Of a stretch of 51,974 nt of DNA, positions 1 through 9,028 are shown piece by piece (position 1 is the stretch's first letter; each line of letters begins with the position of its first letter). The DNA is from Isachenkonia alkalipeptolytica. Lineage in GTDB: Bacteria; Bacillota; Clostridia; Peptostreptococcales; T1SED10-28. The DNA lies in NCBI RefSeq assembly GCF_009910325.1, contig NZ_SUMG01000017.1:1-51974 (forward strand), written 5' to 3'. A program made the position numbers and the translations under genes. The notes beneath the pieces are model-generated. The model was given only the letters and a program-made list of their open reading frames with translations. It was not told where the DNA came from and searched no databases.

Positions 1-24
1 AGTTTATTAAGGTTACCCAAAAAC

Positions 25-30
25 ATTATA
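25..30 (-). promoter_or_regulatory. Possible promoter reading out of the window
   Basis: On the minus strand a perfect TATAAT -10 box lies here, about 115 bases past the ftsY stop. No good -35 box sits 17 bases upstream; TTGTAA is 19 bases away. The box is flanked by a short inverted pair, TTACC and GGTAA. If real it would drive the gene beyond position 1. Positions 1-145 hold no gene that I can see. Confidence 0.3.
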
Positions 31-145
31 CCTTGGTAATTTCTGTATTTTACAAAATCACGATTACCGCCAGCAATCTGGTGCTTATGTTTTAACTATT
101 TAAGGACATTTTCTAAAAGGGTTGACATAGATTGCGGGATTTTTT

Positions 146-1198
146 TTAGTCGAAGAGGGCCTCCACAAAGGTCTTAGGCTCAAAACTCTGAAGATCTTCG
201 AGTTTCTCTCCCACGCCGATGAGTTTTACAGGAACCTTCAGCTCCTTGCTTACAGAGATCACAATGCCCCCCTTAGCGGTGCCGTCCAGCTTCGTCAGCA
301 CCAGCCCGCTGATATTGGTTACCTCTTTAAAGATTTTTGCCTGTTGGATGGCGTTTTGTCCTGTGGTGGCGTCCAGTACCAACAAGGACTCCCGGGAAAG
401 TCCGTCGCATTCCCGATTCACAATTTTAAACACCTTTCCCAACTCGTTCATCAAGTTTTTCTTGTTATGCAGTCTTCCCGCGGTGTCACAAATCAGCACG
501 TCCACTTTTCGGGACTTCGCCGCCTGAATGGCATCATAGACCACCGCCGCCGGGTCCGAGCCCTCCTGGTGGGAAATCACATCGATTCCCGAACGTTCCC
601 CCCAGATCTTCAACTGATCGATGGCTCCCGCACGGAAAGTATCCCCCGCCGCCAGCAGCACTTTTTTTCCTTCTCCCTTCAGTTTATGGGCGATTTTTCC
701 GATGGAGGTGGTCTTTCCCACACCGTTGACTCCCACCACCATAATAACGGAAGGGGTGGTTTCCAGATTTAAATTGGGATCCGCCACTTCCTCCAGGGCC
801 TCGGTTAACAGTTCTTTTAACAGTCCTTTTACTTCCATGGGATCCGTGGTTTTATTTTCCCGAACCCGGTCCCGAAGCTGATCAATGATTTCCATGGTGG
901 TGTTTACTCCAAGGTCAGCGGTGATCAGAATTTCTTCCAGTTCCTCAAAGAGATCCTCATCAATTTTCGTATAGGATTTAACCATATCATCCACCCGGTC
1001 GGTAATCCCTTTTTTGGTTTTCGTCAGCCCTTCCTTCAATCTTCCGAAAAGCCCTCCCAGGGTAACGCCCTCCCCGGGGGTTTCTTCCTCTTGAGAGGAG
1101 GCGGGGCTTTGTCCTTCTTCGGGAGTACTTTCCTGTTCTTCCTTGCTTTCTTCCTCCCGGGTTTGTTCTTCACTTTTTTTAAACAAATTTTTCAGCAT
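146..1198 (-). CDS. ftsY: Signal recognition particle receptor FtsY
   Basis: FtsY is the membrane-associated SRP receptor GTPase that docks ribosome-SRP complexes at the translocon. The 350-residue protein has an acidic, low-complexity N-terminus (residues 1-45, the A domain), a helical N domain (about 50-140), and a G domain. The G domain shows the P-loop GVNGVGKTT (156-164), the SRP-type DTFRA (186-190), DTAGR (238-242) and TKLDGTAKGG (302-311). The length is normal for Firmicutes. The ATG is preceded by AGGAGG, and only 11 bases separate it from the smc stop, so it is the last gene of an rnc-smc-ftsY operon, the classic clostridial/bacillar order. ffh would be expected downstream, outside the window. 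Confidence 0.97.
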   Translation of the reverse strand: MLKNLFKKSEEQTREEESKEEQESTPEEGQSPASSQEEETPGEGVTLGGLFGRLKEGLTKTKKGITDRVDDMVKSYTKIDEDLFEELEEILITADLGVNTTMEIIDQLRDRVRENKTTDPMEVKGLLKELLTEALEEVADPNLNLETTPSVIMVVGVNGVGKTTSIGKIAHKLKGEGKKVLLAAGDTFRAGAIDQLKIWGERSGIDVISHQEGSDPAAVVYDAIQAAKSRKVDVLICDTAGRLHNKKNLMNELGKVFKIVNRECDGLSRESLLVLDATTGQNAIQQAKIFKEVTNISGLVLTKLDGTAKGGIVISVSKELKVPVKLIGVGEKLEDLQSFEPKTFVEALFD

Positions 1199-1209
1199 TA
1201 TTTTTCCTC

Positions 1210-4200
1210 CTACATGGCTTTTTCATCTTCTACATAGTCTTTCATTTTCACGGACACCAGCTTTGAAATCCCTTCGGTTTCCATGGTAACGCCATAGAGC
1301 ATATCCGCCGCCTCCATGGTGCCTTTTCGGTGGGTTACCACAATAAACTGGGTATCCCCGGCCAACTCTTTTAAAAATCCCGCAAAGCGGTATACATTAC
1401 TTTCATCCAGGGCCGCTTCAATTTCATCAAGAACACAAAAGGGACTGGGTTTGATCTTTAATATGGCAAAAAGCAAGGCAATGGCGGTTAGAGCCCGTTC
1501 TCCTCCCGATAACAAAGAGAGGCTTTGAAGCTTTTTCCCCGGGGGTCTTGCCAGGATGGTGATCCCCGTCTCTAGAGGATCCTCCTCGTCTTCCAGTACC
1601 AGATCCGCTTTGCCGCCTCCAAATAACCGGGCGAAGGTTTCATTGAATTCTTTTTTGATTACCTTCAGCTGCTGAAGAAACTGGGTCTTCATCGTGCTTT
1701 CCATCTCTTTGATGATTCGGTTCAAGCTCTTTTTTGCTTCTAAGAGGTCCTTTTGCTGCTGGTCTAAAAAGTCAAAGCGCTCTTGGGTTTCCCGGTACTC
1801 TTCCACGGCTTCCAGGTTTACATGGCCCAGGTCTTTGATTTGCTTTCTTAAGGACTGGATTTGCCCCAGGGTGAGACTCCCTTCTTTTGAAGCAATCCAC
1901 TCCCTTCCCTGGGCATCGCTCATTTCGTATTTTTCCCACAGGCCCTGGTGCAGATTTTCTCTTTGAACCTCAAGCTTGGTTGCCTTCATTTCCAATTTAT
2001 ATAAGTCCTCTTCGGCTCCCTTAAGGCTCCCGTTCTGTTCTTTGTGGCGTTTTTCTTGTTCTTTTTTCCTTTCAAGGGCCTTTTCCTCTTTTTCCTTAAA
2101 GACCTTTGCTTCTTTTTTCAGCGCCTCCAAAGCGATTTTACCCTGTTCAATTTCCCGGGTCTGTGCTTCGATTTTTTGATCAATGTTTTCTTTTTCCCGA
2201 TGGCCCTTTTCAATGGCTTCTTTGTTTTCTTCAATGTCCCGGTTTTGGCGATGAATCTCCTTGTCCAGGGCCTGAACCTTACTTCCCAAGGCCTTACTTT
2301 GCTCTTCTATGGAGGCTTTTCGAACCTGCATTTCCTGGATGCGTTCTTTCAGGCCTTCAATTTCGTCCAGTTGCTGTAATAAATCCTTTTCCTCCACTTG
2401 AATATGGGATCGGTTCTTTTCCAGCCGGGCTTCAAGGCTGTTGATTTTTTCCTCCAGGATTCGATGTTCTTTACTATAATCCCCTTCGGTCTCCTCCAAC
2501 TGTCCAAGTTCTTTTTTGCGATCGGCGATTTCCCGGCGGGATTCTTCCAAACGCTGTTTTTCTTGCACCAATTGTTCTTTCAAAGTAGCCTTTTCAATGG
2601 CGATCTGCTGAATTTTTTGATCCATCTCCCGCCTTTGATCCTCAAGACTCCGGGTTTCCCTTTGGAGCTCCCCGGCCTCTTTTCGAAGGTTCTCCAGGGA
2701 TTTTTCCTCGGCCAGGGTCTCCTGCTGCAAGGTTTTCAGTTCCCCTTTTCTGGCCAGCAGCCCCTGACTTTTTTGTTGCCGGCTTCCCCCGGTCATGGAC
2801 CCTCCGGGGTTCATCACATCCCCTTGCAGGGTCACGATTTTTACCCGGTGATTTAACTCCTTGGCCATGGGAACCCCCAGGTTCAGATCCGGAAGGATTA
2901 CTACCTTTCCCAGCAAAGAAGAAAAAACGGAACTCAACTCTTTGGGATACTGAATAATATCTAAGGCAACCGAAGCTTTCGGTTCATCCTGAACTTTTTT
3001 TTGCTCCCGGGGCTGCAGGTTTTTTCCCGTGACTGTGGTTTTAGGCAACACGGTAATCCGACCAAGTTTATTGTTTTTACAGTGCTCGATCAGTTCTTTC
3101 CCCTTTGCTTCATCTTTTACCACCAGGTTTTGCATGGCATATCCCAAGGCGGTTTCAATAGCCAACTCATACCCCTTGGGTACTTTTATCAAATCCGCCA
3201 CGGCCCCGTATAGACCCCGGGCAAAACTTTGATCCCTTTTTCCCTTTTGCAAAACCTCCTTAACACTTCGGTTAAAGCCTTCCTTCGAGGCTTCCAGATT
3301 CTTCAGCATCTGGATTTTCGACTTTTTATTTTCCAAATGGCGATCTTTTTCTTGAATGCTTTGCAGATATTTTTGTGTTTCCCTTTCTTTTTTATTCAGG
3401 GACGCCTCCAGCGCTTCCCGCTCTTTCTTCCGGATTTTTTCCTTATTCTCCCGGTCTTCGAAATCCTTTTCCAGGGTTTTTACCCGCTCTTCCTTTTCCT
3501 CCCGGAGGGTTTCGTCTTTTTCAAGATTATTTTCAATCTGGGTTTTTCGCTGATCAATGGATTTTTTTAAACTTGCCAAATTGGCAAGGTCCACCTTCCA
3601 ATCGGAAAGCTGATTCATATCCCCAATGATCTCTCCCTTAATTCTTTCCACATCTTCTTTCCGATGAAGATTTTTTTCCTGTCTTTTTCCGTAGAGATCC
3701 TCTTCCCCCTTTAAATCCTGATCCAGGGTTGTTAACAAGGATTGCAGCTCCGAGATCTCTCGCTGTCCTTGGCTACGTTCTGTTTTAATCTCTTCTTTTC
3801 GTTCTTCTCCCTGACGGATTCTTTGTTGCAACTCCTCTTCCCGATCTTTCAGGTGCTGCACTTCCCCTTCATTCATTCTTCTGAGACCTTCTGTTTCCTG
3901 AATCTGATCCTTTTTTTCGTAGTATTCCTTTTCTTTTTCTTCATGGTTTTGCTGATACTCCAGAATCTGCTCTTCCAAGGAGAGGATCTCTTCTTCCCCT
4001 TTTTCCATTTCTTCTTTTATTTTTCGGATTTCTTCACTCCGCCTCTGTTTTTCCTCTTCCAATCCCCGGGTTTTTTCATCAATTTCCCTTATATCTCTTA
4101 GAATTTGTTTTACTTCCCCTTCTTTCAGGGTTTCATAAAGGACTAAATATTTCTCTGCCTTTTCTTTTTGCTCCCGCAAAGGATCGATGCGGCTTTCCAG

Positions 4201-4791
4201 TTCCTTTAATATATCCGACAGCCGTTGGAGGTTTTCCTCCGTGCCCTTTAACTTCCGCTGAGCTTCTTCTTTACGGCTTTTATATTTAACAATGCCTACC
4301 GCTTCTTCAATGACTTTTCTTCGGTCCTCCGCTTTATGGCTGAGGATTTCATCGATTTTTCCCTGGCCTACAATGGAGTAGCCGTCCTTTCCAATGCCGG
4401 TGTCCATGAATAGTTCCCGGACATCCTTCAGGCGACAGGGACTTTGATTGATTAAGTACTCGTTTTCCCCGGATCGATAAGCTCTTCGGGTAACCTTTAC
4501 CTCCGAGAAATCGATGGGAATTCCTCCGTCTTCGTTATCCAATACCAGGGAAACCTCTGCCATTCCCAGCGGCTTTTGCTTTTCCGTACCGGAAAAGATC
4601 ACATCTTCCATTTTGGCTCCCCGGAGGGTTTTAGCACTCTGCTCACCCAGCACCCATTTAATGCCGTCGGAAATATTGCTTTTTCCGCTGCCATTGGGGC
4701 CTACCACCCCGGTAACCCCTGTCTCCAAGTCCATGGTTATTTTGCTTGCGAAGGATTTAAAACCCTTCAGTTCCACTCTTTTAAGATGCAA
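1210..4791 (-). CDS. smc: Chromosome partition protein SMC
   Basis: SMC is the ATPase core of the SMC-ScpAB condensin that compacts and segregates the chromosome. The 1193-residue product has full family length. The N-terminal head has Walker A GPNGSGKSN (31-39). Two long Glu/Lys/Gln-rich coiled-coil arms flank a hinge around residues 510-680 with a GGSMTGG-type turn. The C-terminal head carries the ABC signature LSGGE (1094-1098) and Walker B VLDEIEAALD (1120-1129). The start codon is TTG; the resulting N-terminus MHLKRVELKGFKSF aligns with the family's usual MYLKRLEIKGFKSF, and an upstream G-rich AAGG site supports it. It lies 14 bases after rnc in the same operon. Confidence 0.97.
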   Translation of the reverse strand: MHLKRVELKGFKSFASKITMDLETGVTGVVGPNGSGKSNISDGIKWVLGEQSAKTLRGAKMEDVIFSGTEKQKPLGMAEVSLVLDNEDGGIPIDFSEVKVTRRAYRSGENEYLINQSPCRLKDVRELFMDTGIGKDGYSIVGQGKIDEILSHKAEDRRKVIEEAVGIVKYKSRKEEAQRKLKGTEENLQRLSDILKELESRIDPLREQKEKAEKYLVLYETLKEGEVKQILRDIREIDEKTRGLEEEKQRRSEEIRKIKEEMEKGEEEILSLEEQILEYQQNHEEKEKEYYEKKDQIQETEGLRRMNEGEVQHLKDREEELQQRIRQGEERKEEIKTERSQGQREISELQSLLTTLDQDLKGEEDLYGKRQEKNLHRKEDVERIKGEIIGDMNQLSDWKVDLANLASLKKSIDQRKTQIENNLEKDETLREEKEERVKTLEKDFEDRENKEKIRKKEREALEASLNKKERETQKYLQSIQEKDRHLENKKSKIQMLKNLEASKEGFNRSVKEVLQKGKRDQSFARGLYGAVADLIKVPKGYELAIETALGYAMQNLVVKDEAKGKELIEHCKNNKLGRITVLPKTTVTGKNLQPREQKKVQDEPKASVALDIIQYPKELSSVFSSLLGKVVILPDLNLGVPMAKELNHRVKIVTLQGDVMNPGGSMTGGSRQQKSQGLLARKGELKTLQQETLAEEKSLENLRKEAGELQRETRSLEDQRREMDQKIQQIAIEKATLKEQLVQEKQRLEESRREIADRKKELGQLEETEGDYSKEHRILEEKINSLEARLEKNRSHIQVEEKDLLQQLDEIEGLKERIQEMQVRKASIEEQSKALGSKVQALDKEIHRQNRDIEENKEAIEKGHREKENIDQKIEAQTREIEQGKIALEALKKEAKVFKEKEEKALERKKEQEKRHKEQNGSLKGAEEDLYKLEMKATKLEVQRENLHQGLWEKYEMSDAQGREWIASKEGSLTLGQIQSLRKQIKDLGHVNLEAVEEYRETQERFDFLDQQQKDLLEAKKSLNRIIKEMESTMKTQFLQQLKVIKKEFNETFARLFGGGKADLVLEDEEDPLETGITILARPPGKKLQSLSLLSGGERALTAIALLFAILKIKPSPFCVLDEIEAALDESNVYRFAGFLKELAGDTQFIVVTHRKGTMEAADMLYGVTMETEGISKLVSVKMKDYVEDEKAM

Positions 4792-4805
4792 ATCCTTCCC
4801 CCCTT

Positions 4806-5528
4806 TTATCCCTGTTCGATTTTTTCAATGCTGTTTTGGGCCGCCTGTTGCTCCGCTTCTTTTTTGGTCTTTCCGCTACCCTTTTCAAAGGTTTGACTCC
4901 CTGCGATAACCTTTACTTCAAAGTTTTTATCATGGTCCGGACCCCATTCCCTAGTAATCCGGTACTCTATTTCTCCATAACCGAGCTTTTGTATTTTTTC
5001 CTGAAAAGTGGTTTTATAATCTTTTTTTGAAATCCTCTCCCGCTCAAAGGTATCCTCATGGAAAAAACGCAGCACGATGAAACGCTGTGCCGCTGCCATC
5101 CCTCCGTCTAAGTAGATTCCTCCGATCAGCGCCTCTAAGGCATCGGCTAAAATCGAAGAACGTTTTCTTCCGCCGCTGGCTTCCTCTCCTCTTCCCAGGA
5201 GCAAGTATTCTCCCAGTTTTAAGTTGTTTGCGATTTCACTTAAGGACTCCTCGCATACCAGGTTGGAACGATACTTGCTCAGTTCTCCCTCGGTCAGTTC
5301 CCGGTATTCATTAAATAAATAATTACTGACCACTAGGCCTAATACAGAGTCCCCTAAAAATTCCAATCGTTCATTATCATAAACCTTATCCCGTTTAAAT
5401 TCATTGGCATAGGATCGGTGAACCAATGCCTGATTCAATATTTTTTCATTATTAAACAAATAACCGATTTCCCGTTGGATTTTTTGCAGTTTTTTCTTTC
5501 GATTGGATCCTATTTTCAGTGATGACAT
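4806..5528 (-). CDS. rnc: Ribonuclease III
   Basis: RNase III cleaves double-stranded RNA and processes rRNA precursors. The 240-residue protein has the catalytic domain with the signature NERLEFLGDSVL (52-63) and the second acidic cluster in LADALEALIGG. A C-terminal double-stranded RNA-binding domain (about 165-238) ends in the Ala-rich helix KEAEQQAAQ. The ATG follows AGAAGGAG at 8 bases. It heads rnc-smc-ftsY, and a promoter and a terminator in the 185 bases before it separate it from the fab operon. Confidence 0.96.
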   Translation of the reverse strand: MSSLKIGSNRKKKLQKIQREIGYLFNNEKILNQALVHRSYANEFKRDKVYDNERLEFLGDSVLGLVVSNYLFNEYRELTEGELSKYRSNLVCEESLSEIANNLKLGEYLLLGRGEEASGGRKRSSILADALEALIGGIYLDGGMAAAQRFIVLRFFHEDTFERERISKKDYKTTFQEKIQKLGYGEIEYRITREWGPDHDKNFEVKVIAGSQTFEKGSGKTKKEAEQQAAQNSIEKIEQG

Positions 5529-5581
5529 GATCCGTGCTCCTTCTATTCATTTTTTAGTATTATTTTATAACTCCGACCTCT

Positions 5582-5610
5582 AGTATACCATAAATCCCGC
5601 TTACTTCTAA
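5582..5610 (-). promoter_or_regulatory. Promoter for rnc-smc-ftsY
   Basis: On the minus strand a TATACT -10 box is immediately preceded by TGG, forming an extended -10. A weak -35, TTAGAA, lies 17 bases upstream. It sits just past the fabF terminator and about 55 bases ahead of the rnc start, so it probably starts the rnc transcript. Confidence 0.6.
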
Positions 5611-5624
5611 AGCAAATTAACCTA

Positions 5625-5670
5625 TAAAAAAAACTACGGAACCCTCCCCGAGGGATGAGTTCCATAGTTT
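5625..5670 (-). terminator. Rho-independent terminator after fabF
   Basis: On the minus strand a 12-bp stem (AAACTATGGAAC with TTCCGTAGTTT, one G-U pair, plus an inner CCCTC/GAGGG helix) is followed by a run of T residues. It lies 44 bases past the fabF stop and ends the fatty acid synthesis operon before rnc. Confidence 0.85.
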
Positions 5671-5713
5671 TAAAGGAGTACGTGAAGCTTTTTCGGAAAC
5701 ATAGGGCCTTCCC

Positions 5714-6955
5714 CTAATCCCGGTATTTTTTAAAGAGAATGGTTGCGTTATGGCCTCCAAAACCTAAGGAATTGGACATGGCATAGTTTACGGTTCGCTC
5801 TTGGGCTTTGTTGGGAGTGTAATCCAAATCACACTCCGGATCCGGGGTATCGTAGTTAATCGTCGGCGGTACAATGCCGTGCTTGATGGCCAGTAACGAG
5901 GCGATGGCTTCCACCCCGCCTGCGGCCCCTAAGAGATGGCCGGTCATGGATTTCGTCGAGCTTACCGCCAGCTTATTCCCATGGTTCTTAAAGACGCTTT
6001 TTATCGCCATGGTTTCAAACTGATCATTGTAGGGCGTACTGGTTCCGTGGGCATTGATGTAATCCACGGCTTCCGGAGCCGTGTCTCCGTCGGCCAGGGC
6101 CTTGAGCATGGCCCGTTTTCCACCTTCACCCTCCGGTGCCGGTGCGGTGATATGGTAGGCATCGGCGCTCATGCCGTATCCCGCCACTTCCCCGTAGATT
6201 TCCGCTCCCCGGGCTAAAGCATGGTCCAGTTCTTCCAGAAGCAGTATGCCGCTTCCCTCACCCATGACAAAACCGTCCCGCTTTTTATCAAAGGGGCGGC
6301 TGGCTTTTTCCGGGGCTTCATTGGCAGTGGACATGGCCTTCATGGAGCAGAATCCCCCAATGGACACCGGCGTGATGGAGGCTTCGGTTCCCCCGGTGAT
6401 CATCAGTTTTGCGTCCCCCCGCTGGATGATTTTATAGGCATCTCCGATGGCGTTGGTGGCCGAGGCGCAGGCGGTAACCACCGTGGTGTTCGGCCCCTTG
6501 GCTCCAAGACTCATGGAAACTTGACCGGAGGCCATGTTTACTATCATCATGGGGATAAAAAAGGGACTGATTCTTCGCGGTCCTTTTTCCAGCATTTTTT
6601 TATGCTGTTCTTCAAAGGTGGCGATTCCACCGATCCCGGAACCGAGAACCACACCGAAATCCTCATGGTCTATTGTTTCCGGATCGATTTTACTGTCTTC
6701 CATGGCAAGCTTTGCCCCCGCCACGGCGTACTGTACAAACAAATCCATTTTTTTCGCTTCTTTTTTTTCCATATACTCTTCCGCTTGAAAGTCCTTTACT
6801 TCCGCGGCAATCTTTGTAGGATAGTCGGCGGCGTCAAACTTTGTGATTTCCCCCACCCCTGACCGTCCTTCCATCAAGGCCTTCCAAAAGGCGTCTTTCC
6901 CGTGACCTACCGGGGTAATACACCCAAGACCTGTAACAACGACTCGTTTTTTCAA
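5714..6955 (-). CDS. fabF: Beta-ketoacyl-ACP synthase II (FabF)
   Basis: FabF condenses malonyl-ACP with acyl-ACP in the elongation cycle of type II fatty acid synthesis. The 413-residue protein has the thiolase fold, with the active-site Cys in [10 protein letters not shown] and the two His in [11 protein letters not shown] and [13 protein letters not shown]; the C-terminus SLGFGGHNA is typical. It begins at TTG, seven bases after AGGAGG, giving [11 protein letters not shown] as in other FabF proteins. It is the last gene of the fapR-fab operon, separated from acpP by 84 bases that contain a strong hairpin. Confidence 0.97.
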   Translation of the reverse strand: MKKRVVVTGLGCITPVGHGKDAFWKALMEGRSGVGEITKFDAADYPTKIAAEVKDFQAEEYMEKKEAKKMDLFVQYAVAGAKLAMEDSKIDPETIDHEDFGVVLGSGIGGIATFEEQHKKMLEKGPRRISPFFIPMMIVNMASGQVSMSLGAKGPNTTVVTACASATNAIGDAYKIIQRGDAKLMITGGTEASITPVSIGGFCSMKAMSTANEAPEKASRPFDKKRDGFVMGEGSGILLLEELDHALARGAEIYGEVAGYGMSADAYHITAPAPEGEGGKRAMLKALADGDTAPEAVDYINAHGTSTPYNDQFETMAIKSVFKNHGNKLAVSSTKSMTGHLLGAAGGVEAIASLLAIKHGIVPPTINYDTPDPECDLDYTPNKAQERTVNYAMSNSLGFGGHNATILFKKYRD

Positions 6956-7000
6956 AATAAAACCTCCTTTATCAACAACTTGCCCTTCTTTTCAGCAGAT

Positions 7001-7035
7001 AAGAAGCCCCGTTCGGGGCTTCTTCCGTTTTTTTT
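7001..7035 (+). terminator. Perfect hairpin between acpP and fabF, U-tract on the antisense strand
   Basis: A perfect 10-bp stem, AAGAAGCCCC with GGGGCTTCTT and loop GTTC (7001-7024), is followed on the plus strand by CCG and eight T residues. As written it is a terminator for antisense transcription. In the sense (minus) RNA it is a stable hairpin 15 bases after the acpP stop, with eight A residues on its 5' side and no U-run after it. In that direction it could protect the acpP end of the mRNA rather than stop transcription. Confidence 0.6.
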
Positions 7036-7039
7036 GTCT

Positions 7040-7270
7040 CTACTTGTTCTTTTCTACAAAGTCCACAATGTCACCGATATTTTTAAAGCCTTCCGCATCT
7101 TCATCGGGAATCTCAATTCCAAACTCGTCTTCAATAGCCATTACGATTTCCACGGCATCCAAGGAGTCGGCTTCCAAATCATTGATTAAAGAAGTATCCT
7201 TCTTAATCTCCTGGCTTTCCTCTAATCCTAACTGCTCTACGATAATTCCCTTTACTTTTTCAAATGTCAT
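7040..7270 (-). CDS. acpP: Acyl carrier protein
   Basis: AcpP carries growing acyl chains on a 4'-phosphopantetheine arm. The 76-residue acidic protein shows the modification motif ADSLDAVE, with the attachment Ser near residue 36, and the conserved EFGIEIPDED helix. The ATG follows AGGAGG. It lies between fabG and fabF, the usual place. The hairpin after its stop may help raise its mRNA relative to the enzymes. Confidence 0.97.
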   Translation of the reverse strand: MTFEKVKGIIVEQLGLEESQEIKKDTSLINDLEADSLDAVEIVMAIEDEFGIEIPDEDAEGFKNIGDIVDFVEKNK

Positions 7271-7321
7271 TTTGTATTCCTCCTATAATTTTGGTTTTGT
7301 ATTTTATTGATTAAGCCGGTG

Positions 7322-8065
7322 CTACATCACCATACCGCCATCCACATGGATGACCTGGCCGGTGATATAGTCGGCGTCTTCACTGCTTAAAAAGCTTACC
7401 AGTCTCGCCACGTCCTCGGGTTTCCCGGGACGTTTTAAGGGTACGTTCCGAAGCATTTCCTCCCTGGCTTTGTCGGACAGGACTTCCGTCATATCGGTTT
7501 CAATAAAACCCGGGGCGATGGCGTTGACGGAGATGTTTTTACCTCCCAGTTCCTTGGCAATGGATTTGGTAAATCCGATGACCCCCGCCTTGGAGGCGCA
7601 GTAGTTCCCCTGTCCGGGATTGCCCATTACCCCTACCACCGAGGATAGGTTGATGATTTTACCCTTCTTTTGCTTCATCATTTTTCTTGCCACGGCCTTG
7701 GTGGTGAGGAATACCCCCTTCAGGTTCACATCCATCACTCCGTCCCAATCCTCTTCCTTCATACGGATCAGGAGATTGTCCTTGGTGACCCCTGCGTTGT
7801 TCACTAAAACATCCAGGGTGTCGAAATTTTCATTAAAAGTACGGATCATTGCCTCCACGTCGGCGGTTTCCGTAACATTTCCCTTAATGGATACCGCCTT
7901 TACCCCGTGGCCTTCTATTTCCTTAACCACTTCTAGGGCTCTTTCCTCATTGCTTGTAAAGTTGATGGCCACGTTGGCTCCCTGTCTTGCCAGTTCCAGG
8001 GCGATGGCTTTTCCAATTCCCCGGGAACCGCCGGTGACCAATGCATTTTTGCCTTGCAGTCTCAA
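7322..8065 (-). CDS. fabG: 3-oxoacyl-ACP reductase FabG
   Basis: FabG is the NADPH-dependent reductase of beta-ketoacyl-ACP. This 247-residue short-chain dehydrogenase has the cofactor motif TGGSRGIG (12-19), NNAG near 89, the catalytic Ser in NLSSVVG and the YCASK motif. The C-terminal YITGQVIHVDGGM is typical of FabG. It starts at TTG behind AAGGAGG, giving MRLQGKNALVTGG. It lies 12 bases after fabD within the operon. Confidence 0.96.
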   Translation of the reverse strand: MRLQGKNALVTGGSRGIGKAIALELARQGANVAINFTSNEERALEVVKEIEGHGVKAVSIKGNVTETADVEAMIRTFNENFDTLDVLVNNAGVTKDNLLIRMKEEDWDGVMDVNLKGVFLTTKAVARKMMKQKKGKIINLSSVVGVMGNPGQGNYCASKAGVIGFTKSIAKELGGKNISVNAIAPGFIETDMTEVLSDKAREEMLRNVPLKRPGKPEDVARLVSFLSSEDADYITGQVIHVDGGMVM

Positions 8066-8077
8066 ATAAACCCCTCC

Positions 8078-9028
8078 TTAAACTCGAATTCTTTCGGTAA
8101 GTCCTTTTAAGTCCTGGACATTTTCGATATTCATCATATTCACCGACCGGTTATTCTCCTTTGCAATCCGTTTAATGAAACCGCTTAGGGTTTTTCCCGG
8201 ACCGATTTCAATAAAGGTATCCACCCCTTCGGTCATCATGTATTCCACAGAGTCCTGCCATCTTACCGACTGGCTTACCTGACGTACCAGGCTGGGAATC
8301 ACATGCTGTGCTCCCTCCAGGATTTTAGCCTCGGTGTTGGTTACAACAGGGATCTCCGGAGGGGCGATACGGGCCCTACGAAGAACCCCTTCCAATTTCA
8401 TGCCCGCAGGCTTTAACAGGCTGCTGTGAAAAGGAGCGCTCACCGGTAAGATCACCGCTTTTCTTGCTCCTTTTGCCTTTGCCAGTTCCGCGGCCTTTTT
8501 TACACCTTCAACTTCTCCGGAGAGTACAATTTGAGCGGGACTGTTATAGTTTGCCACTTCCACCAAACCATAGGCGGAAGCCTCTTCAATACAGGGTTGT
8601 AAAAATTCTCTTTTCAGTCCCAGGATGGCGGCCATTCCGCCCACCCCTTCCGGCACCGCATCTTGCATATAACGTCCTCGCTTTTGCACGATTCTCACCG
8701 CATCTTCGAAGTCCAGCACCTTGGATGCTACAAGCGAAGTGTATTCTCCCAGGCTAAGCCCGGCGGTCATCTCACATTGAATGCCTTCCATTTCCAAAAC
8801 TTCCAACATTGCAGCAGAGGCCGTTAGAATCGCCGGCTGGGTGTTTTCCGTTTTTTTCAGTTCCTCCTCGGAACCTTCAAAACATAAACTTTTCATATCC
8901 ATTCCCAAACAGTCTCCGGCCTCTTCAAAAACCCTGCGGGCGGAGGGAAAATTCTCATAAAACTCTTTTCCCATCCCCGAGTACTGGGCTCCCTGCCCGG
9001 GAAACACGAATGCTACTTTACCCATCAT
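8078..9028 (-). CDS. fabD: Malonyl-CoA:ACP transacylase FabD
   Basis: FabD moves malonyl groups from CoA to AcpP. The 316-residue protein has FPGQGAQ near the start, the nucleophile motif GLSLGEY, the malonyl-binding Arg in QKRGRYMQ and the His in SAPFHSSL. It begins at ATGATG, and the first ATG overlaps the fabK stop as TAATG. The second ATG (start 9025, MGKVAFVFPGQG) has the better spacing from GGAGG, so either is possible. Overlap with fabK suggests translational coupling. Confidence 0.95.
   Translation of the reverse strand: MMGKVAFVFPGQGAQYSGMGKEFYENFPSARRVFEEAGDCLGMDMKSLCFEGSEEELKKTENTQPAILTASAAMLEVLEMEGIQCEMTAGLSLGEYTSLVASKVLDFEDAVRIVQKRGRYMQDAVPEGVGGMAAILGLKREFLQPCIEEASAYGLVEVANYNSPAQIVLSGEVEGVKKAAELAKAKGARKAVILPVSAPFHSSLLKPAGMKLEGVLRRARIAPPEIPVVTNTEAKILEGAQHVIPSLVRQVSQSVRWQDSVEYMMTEGVDTFIEIGPGKTLSGFIKRIAKENNRSVNMMNIENVQDLKGLTERIRV

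Noticed and set aside
119-127. TTGACA on the plus strand near the ftsY end
   Set aside because: No -10 box follows at 16-18 bases and no plus-strand gene lies downstream.
1210-4791. Several long open frames on the plus strand across smc
   Set aside because: They lie opposite smc, lack ribosome binding sites, and are rich in Phe, Leu and Ser as expected for the antisense of a Glu/Lys-rich coiled coil.
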